DNA from: Euclidia mi
Taxonomy: Eukaryota; Arthropoda; Insecta; Lepidoptera; Erebidae
DNA: 64,000 bases
Direction of reading: 5' to 3'
Assembly: GCA_944739405.2 (NCBI GenBank)
Contig: OX123186.2
Coordinates: 86,531,034 to 86,595,033, forward strand
Every line of letters begins with the position of its first letter. Position 1 is the first letter of the stretch. Below, in pieces: positions 58,204-64,000 of this stretch. A program made the translations under genes and the position numbers. The notes under the pieces were generated by a model, which worked only from the letters and a program-made list of their open reading frames with translations, ran no database searches and was not told where the DNA came from.

Positions 58204-58484
58204 ACTGCCTCGTTGTCTCGCGGTATAAATGTGCACGTGGGATGGGGGGGTCTCGGGTTCGATTCCCGGGTCGGGCAAAGTGTTATTGGGTTTTTCTGTT
58301 AGGAAATTCTCATTAGCAGCTTGGAGTCTAGTAATGTGCCCGGTATGGCAATAGGCTCGCCCCCTATTAAGTGGGACCAAAAAAAATCATGGCGAAATGT
58401 AGGTGTAATATTACACCTCTGCCTACCCCTTCGGGGATACAGGCGTGAGTCAATAAATAAATAAAAAATAATAAAAATAAATAA
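58204..58484 (+). mobile_element. tRNA-derived SINE with AATAA tail
   Basis: CTGCCTCGTTGTCTCGCGG, B box GGTTCGATTCCC, GTGCCCGGTATGGCAATAGG and CTCTGCCTACCCCTTCGG are followed by GGCGTGAGTC and an (AATAA)n tail. It is the short form without the 5' module. TSDs are blurred by flanking A/T repeats. Confidence 0.88.
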
Positions 58485-58489
58485 ATATG

Positions 58490-59885
58490 CCTCGATATTG
58501 CAATACGCAGAATTCAATACACAATCAATTTAAAACAACCTGAGGTTCTTCAATATAGCAAGAGCCTATACAACGAGCCTATAAAACATAATAGACACAT
58601 AATACGCCAGTAGAAATGAATTTGCGACACCAAACCTCCTTTGTTATAGAACCCTTTTGTCACTAATGAGACTCTATTTTTAAACCGTGTTCTGTATTTA
58701 CATTCATTTTCATCTCTTTCTGTGGGGAATAAACAATAATGAGTTCCAGAAACGAGTAAAAGATTATCAACGGGGGCGTTCAAAAGGAAATTATGTATGC
58801 GCCATTCTGTTATTTAAAATGTTTTGGGGGAAACCCAAGGTGAAATAATTAAAACCTAACGCTGTAACAAATTGTGAGAGGGCCAGTGGGGTTATTTGTT
58901 ATGAAGAAGGGTTTAACCTGGATTGTAGGTAAATGTTCGCTGTAAATGTGCTTAATTTCCTTTACGGTTTATTTAGAATACCATGACGTCAAATTTGGAT
59001 ATTCGATGGTGAGTTATAAAACAGCCTGGCGTGATCTTTTTAGGGTAATTAATATTCGGAGGTATTCAACGGATGCTATTTTAAATGGTTCAATACTACT
59101 ACTGTTTGAGCACGAAAGTTTAAAAGGATGGGTGGATAAGATTAATATTTGCTAATTTTTCAGTCGATTTTGCAATCATCTGAACGGAATTTAATGAAAT
59201 TTGCAGTTATATAGCTTGTACATTAAAACAGCACAAAGGCTACATTTTGCCGCGATAGCCGAACCGATTACCCCAGTTGGGCAGAAACAAGCAATGCGTA
59301 ATTAAAAAGAACGTAGTGTCCATATAGTTGAGAGTTATTCAGCGTTAGCTCATTTGGTATCGGGTTTCAATTACCGAAGCTCACAAATGTCGTTAGCTTT
59401 GAGTTTATCTACACTGATTTTGTACGGCCGTTAATAATGTTACCACAGCCATTGGCAAATTGTCTATAGGCACAACCTAAAGTTGAGTTTCAATAGAACC
59501 TTGTCATTTGAGGAGCAAATAATAAAGTTCAACCGTAACCGTCTCAAGAACAGGCTGGAATACTACTGCGTCTCACCCAGATTTTGAAATAAAATCAGCT
59601 ATTCCAAATATAAAAAATTAATGATTGTGACACCTTCTGAACTTTCTACTTGTTAAAAGGTTTCCAAATTACTAAAAAACAACTGGAATGAGGATGGATG
59701 GTTTGATGCCGGTTCACGGAAAATGGATTTTGATAACATTTTGCAACAATACGTAATAATATAATTTTGCACTACGGTCCCCAAGGCTCATTAATGAACA
59801 TTTTTAGCCTCTTGCGCTCAATATCTTTGACTATACATTGTCTGTAAGCTAGTCAGTAACGTAAGAATTTTATATACATAGATAA
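58490..59885. other. Unassigned AT-rich stretch
   Basis: Nothing recognisable was seen on either strand. Confidence 0.5.
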
Positions 59886-59950
59886 TGTAGAGGATATGTT
59901 TTGTCCCGATAACCAAGCTCCACGCAAATGAAGCCGCAGGCAGAAGCTAG
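59886..59950 (+). mobile_element. Helitron 3' end fragment
   Basis: CCACGCAAATGAAGCCGCAG then GCAGAAGCTAG before T is a typical moth Helitron terminus. Only the last 60 bp or so are recognisable. Confidence 0.6.
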
Positions 59951-60833
59951 TCTCTATACAAGCCAGATCTAACTGCAAACACTAATTTATATCTCCTTTC
60001 TAACGCTATAGAGTACATATTACCTCAAGCACTAGTACAATAACACTCTAACGTAACAATATCCTATTTTGTGAACACAGTGTACACTTTACGTATTTTG
60101 TTCACCTGAATCAATACTCAATATTTCCGACACCAAGTAGGTTACATCGTGTTGCAAGCTTGCATGCGATACGTGGCCGATAGCTTGTCTACACTTTGCC
60201 AAAAATGAACCGATGGAATTGAACAGAATACTGGTAGATACTGGCAGATAAACTAGATCTATTAGTCTTTAATTGTCTTTCACTTAAGGTACTGCTATCA
60301 TCCAACCGATATCTCGGTTGATTTTTATGTCTACGTCACCCGCTTGAGGTAGATTATCGGGACAAAGGTAGTCGATGTGCTATTCTTATGTAGAAGCTAT
60401 ATTACTGCGAAGTTTTACTTAAATCCGTTTAAAAGAGCGACAATCATAGATTCATCCATTCATGATAGTAATGATAGTAACATTTTCTTTATTTGAAAAA
60501 CCGCTGCTTTTGCAATAAGTATTATAAACATACGGACAACCGCTAATACTCGTAAGGTATATTGGCAATTTATTAGCACTTAACAAACATTTTTTGTCTA
60601 TGCAGTGGCCGATATTATTTTTAACCTCTATTTTTGTAAACCAACTTGGTAAGCAAGATCAGCTAAAAACAAGGCGCTATTGATTTAACGGTCATAAATC
60701 GTGCCGTGTTTGACGTTTTAGAGTTCCGGTAACAATTTTTTTTATGATAATCTTTAGGATAGGATTATATCTGTCTAGTTGCAATAAATTACAATTGCTC
60801 ACAAAACACCTTATTGCTAGTTTTATGACATAA
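59951..60833. other. Unassigned AT-rich stretch
   Basis: No gene or element was recognised. Confidence 0.5.
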
Positions 60834-61039
60834 TCTTAATATATAAAATCCTTGCGTTACTGACTGACTGATAGACACGCTACAGCCGAAACTATTGGGC
60901 GCAGGAAGCTGAAATTTGGATTGTATGTTTCTTGCGGACCGTAGGGGTGCACTAAGAAGGGATTTCCCGAAATTCTCACGGGATCGGCCAAAACGGGTAA
61001 ATAAAAAAAAATGCAGGCGTAGCTGCTAGCGTCCTCTAG
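60834..61039 (+). mobile_element. Non-autonomous Helitron, GTTACTGACTGACTG family
   Basis: It starts A|TCTTAATATATAAAATCC, has GCGTTACTGACTGACTGATA and GGAAGCTGAAATTTGG, and ends GTAGCTGCTAGCGTCCTCTAG before T. It is a close relative of 17,015-17,226. Confidence 0.8.
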
Positions 61040-61149
61040 TTATAAATAATTTTAGGTCCGTGTTAGATGCCCCATGTAGTTCGCTTTTGGGAACTGAAGC
61101 CAGAAATGGCATGGGCGCATGGGCTCGTCTCTGAAGGAAGTCGAGGACA

Positions 61150-61326
61150 CTGAGGTGGTTTTTAATTTGCGTAAATCAAATCCTTTTGGGAGTCACAGGT
61201 TCGATTCCCACCAAGGCAAATCTTTATGTGATGTGCACTTCCATTTGTTCTGCGTCTGGGTTTAATTTATTTATATTTGGTATTTGGATATGTATAAGCA
61301 TCTGGTTAGCATTATTATGGTAATAC
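61150..61326 (+). mobile_element. tRNA-derived SINE, diverged
   Basis: The B box GGTTCGATTCCC (about 61,199) is followed by AAGGCAAATCTTTATGTGAT and TTCCATTTGTTCTGCGTCTG, an order also seen at 39.8 kb. The head and tail are poorly preserved. Confidence 0.65.
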
Positions 61327-61336
61327 AGGCTCTGCT

Positions 61337-61582
61337 CGGCTCCTCCCCGAATAGTTAGGCTGAAGTGGCAGTGGACAGGGTGCACTGCTAATAGAACTGA
61401 TGGCCATTGGCGTCGAAAGGTCTTGGAGCGGTGGCCACGCACCGGACGTCGCAGCAGAGGTAAACCATACTATTAAGATCGCAAGAAGCTAATGGATGTG
61501 GCTTAAAAGCGGTCTATGTAGAGAACCTTAGGGGAGGCCTATGTCCAGCAGTGGACGTCTTTCAGCTGACATGATGATGAAT
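61337..61582 (+). mobile_element. RTE 3' tail insertion, 246 bp, 10-bp TSD
   Basis: AGGCTCTGCT flanks it at 61327-61336 and 61583-61592. It encodes only the end of RTE ORF2 (GCTGAAGTGGCAGTGGACAG, then GGAGGCCTATGTCCAGCAG) with frame changes, and ends in a short ATGATGATGA tail. A severely 5'-truncated copy of the family at 36.0 kb. Confidence 0.88.
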
Positions 61583-61592
61583 AGGCTCTGCT

Positions 61593-62184
61593 TAATTAAC
61601 GATTATGACCGTGTGTTAGTAATCCCAGTATTTTTTTAAATTACCTTTACCACTAGTACTAAATAAATTACCGACTTCATCTAGAATAGGGTTTTGACTA
61701 ATTGTACCTAAAAGTGTTGTAAACAACCAAAATGCAGAAATAAATTTGTCTTTATGTCTTTAATCCAACTCTATAGGTGTGATCTGATTATAAAACATCG
61801 CAGACTATTTAGCAGAAAGCCTATTTCTCTTAATACAAATGTTTACTCTCATACGATTTATGGAACTGATGCTGTGAATGGATTAGAGTTCATTATGTTA
61901 AGTGCGCCGTTTCATACTCAATTCTGTGTTTCTGTACGTATAAATAAAATATCTGTCTGTGATTTCATAATGCCTATGTTTACTCCAGTGTCGTTTTTGT
62001 AGCTATTTACATGAAACTAACAAATGAACAGCCTCTTTTGGAATCGCGTCTGTCTTTTTGTATATGAGAGGTACCTGAGCTATGAAAAGGATCAACCAAT
62101 TTGAGATGAGAAAACTTGGTGACCATTTTATCTTGGAAATATCAAGTTTCCAGCGTAATAATGTATTCGTCATTAGTACCTTAT
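61593..62184. other. Unassigned stretch
   Basis: Nothing recognised. Confidence 0.5.
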
Positions 62185-62425
62185 ACCTTCCCATTGCTGG
62201 GCACGTGCCTTTTCTAACTATGAGAACTGTAAAACCATAGTGCACCACGCTGGCCGTGTGGCGGTTGGCAGACTTAACGCCTTCCGAGTACATTATGGAG
62301 AACTTTCAGACAAGCAGGGCTTCCCACGACGTTTTCCTTCACCTCATAGCACGGTATAATCAACTATTAAATAAGCTCTGAATTTCGAAAAAACAATGGT
62401 GCACGTCTTGGATTTGAACCCAACC
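62185..62425 (-). mobile_element. tRNA-derived SINE, reverse strand
   Basis: On the forward strand CATTGCTGGGCACGTGCC, CACCACGCTGGCCGTGTGG, TTATGGAGAACTTTCAGAC and ACGTTTTCCTTCACC are followed by GGATTTGAACCC, the complement of a B box. It is the opposite-strand relative of the SINE at 14.9 kb and better preserved. Confidence 0.8.
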
Positions 62426-62429
62426 CAAA

Positions 62430-64000
62430 ATTTGAAATACCTTAAAATGTCGCAATTATCTAACGTAATGAGTAACGTCAAGTTATAGAAAATATTGCGT
62501 AGGTAACCGTAACTTAGCTTACTTGAACTCTTTGATGTTCTTAAAGGCACTTTATACTGATACAAACAGCATTACACGAGACTGTATAAAACGTACCTAT
62601 AGTCTTAGCCATTCTCATCGGTTCGCTTACAATCTCGTTGAAAGCTTCATTAACAGAAAGACTATTAGGTATCAGATGTGGAACATAAAACCACTTCCTC
62701 GCAGCTTAATAAAAATGGAAAAACGGAAAAACCGTTAATCGCGGATAAATCCAGCTTTTCCAACCTGGAAATTTAACTGCACTTAATATTTTGGAGCCTA
62801 CTAGCACTTTTGAATTCGTCGGTACCGAATCGATGTACCTACAAAATTCTAACGGTCATAGGTTAAAACTTGTGTTCATCACTGTACTTACTTTTTACTA
62901 TTCTTGACTAGAGGTAGATACAACACACTTTATATTATGTATGAGTGAAGCCAAAAATAGAAAGCTCTCGGATGAATACGCACACTTTTATCTCAATTTA
63001 AAATGTCTGCCAAAACGTATCGAATTCGAATATATTTTTTTCAAATAATAATGTATAATTTCATAAACAAGCTTATTTGAACTAGTGCTTTTAATTTTTT
63101 TGCTTTTCTTTGGTAAATTTATTTAATCCTCTTAGCTTTACCTAGTTATTAATTAATTTGCTTACACGTGTTTAGGATATTAAGTTTCACATTAATGTAA
63201 TATAAGAAAAATTAAACAAACTTTTCCCTCCGATTAAGACGATATTATAATAAAATTGAAATAAAACCTCACAACATCACACTATTTGATATTATGAGAC
63301 CAAGTTACTGTCAATCTAAAATTAGAAAACCATTAATCCGTCAATAAAATAAAACCACGGGAATGTCCCACCGAGATATTCCATGAACGTAAATCATATT
63401 CGAATTACAAAAAAATCTACACAGAAAACCGTTACAACTTAGTTATTCGAATACAAACGAGGGAGTAAATTTTTTTCAGAAAGCAAATTTCGCAGGCATT
63501 GTTTCCTCGATTTACCTTCGTCGTCCGACCCTCGTTTTATTTTTCGAAACAACATTTTATTTTACCGTTGTTTATTCTAATTGCATTGCAGGTCTTGTTG
63601 TGTATGTAAACTGAACGTAATTACGGATCAGTGGGAGGGGGTGGTGTGGTAAACGTTTGTAAAAGCTTTTTTGCCTAAAGACGCCAGCCGTAGTTTTCAA
63701 CTATTCGGTTTCGAATGTCTTGTACATAGATCACATTTAATATGAGTTATAATCAGGATAAATCAGGTGACAATAAATATAGTAGGTACTTGCATTCTTC
63801 GAGCTGATACCTTTACAAAATTATTTAACGGGGTATAATCGTGTAAAATTAACTTTTTTTGTATTAAGGGACCCGACATCCCTCTGCAACCGCGACCTGT
63901 GTAAGACGGTTGAAACGTCGGATGTATACATACAGCAAAAGTTTATCGAGCAATACCTCTAAACAGAACCATCCGATTAATATTATAAGTGTATTATGTT
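62430..64000. other. Unassigned stretch; GAAACGTCGG motif near the end
   Basis: At 63,876-63,925 TCTGCAACCGCGACCTGTGT and GTTGAAACGTCGGATG form the forward relative of the motif at 45,980. The rest is AT-rich without recognisable content. Confidence 0.5.

Overview
The window looks like repeat-dense chromosomal DNA of a moth (Lepidoptera, plausibly Noctuoidea). The reasons are overall AT-richness, an insect errantivirus-like retroelement, Helitron relics ending CTAG|T, tRNA-derived SINEs with the B box GGTTCGATTCC, RTE and jockey/CR1-type non-LTR retrotransposons, and a mariner. The species call is inference. No intact host protein gene was found. Almost every recognisable coding stretch is a piece of a mobile element, or an element cargo-type gene, and most are broken.

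Layout. 1-4.4 kb: 3' half of a Ty3/gypsy errantivirus-like element (pol end, env, 3' LTR). 4.46-5.56 kb: a hAT-type non-autonomous element with an exact 8-bp target duplication (TSD). 8.0-10.1 kb: a Helitron, a 3'-truncated LINE endonuclease piece flanked by TSDs, and two SINEs. 11-19.5 kb: scattered SINEs and Helitrons, plus one possible promoter/first exon near 13.2-13.4 kb. 20.1-21.4 kb: a GGTAG-rich minisatellite next to a frameshifted OTU-type protease gene.

25.0-39.4 kb is the most interesting part, a stack of nested insertions. A TIR element (25,016-27,355) contains a reverse-strand RTE. A reverse-strand LINE (27.6-30.0 kb) carries an internal 663-bp duplication with a palindromic joint. 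Its upstream coding part reappears at 39.05-39.39 kb, so the 9-kb stretch between, which is bounded by inverted repeats, appears to sit inside the LINE. That 9-kb stretch holds a two-exon CxxC-protein relic, an RTE with a 17-bp TSD, and a 4.9-kb element (33,818-38,733) with perfect 34-bp TIRs and a 9-bp TSD. The 4.9-kb element in turn contains a mariner, a second RTE with a 12-bp TSD, and a LINE piece.

39.4-64 kb is mostly unassigned AT-rich DNA with SINE, Helitron and LINE-tail relics. Its clearest item is a YqaJ-type exonuclease gene relic (53.5-54.95 kb) split by a hAT-type element that supplies the stop codon. The pieces do not form a pathway; they record successive transposition. The best candidates for something undescribed are the TIR elements with subterminal repeat arrays and the accessory-type genes (YqaJ, OTU, CxxC) lying in or near them.
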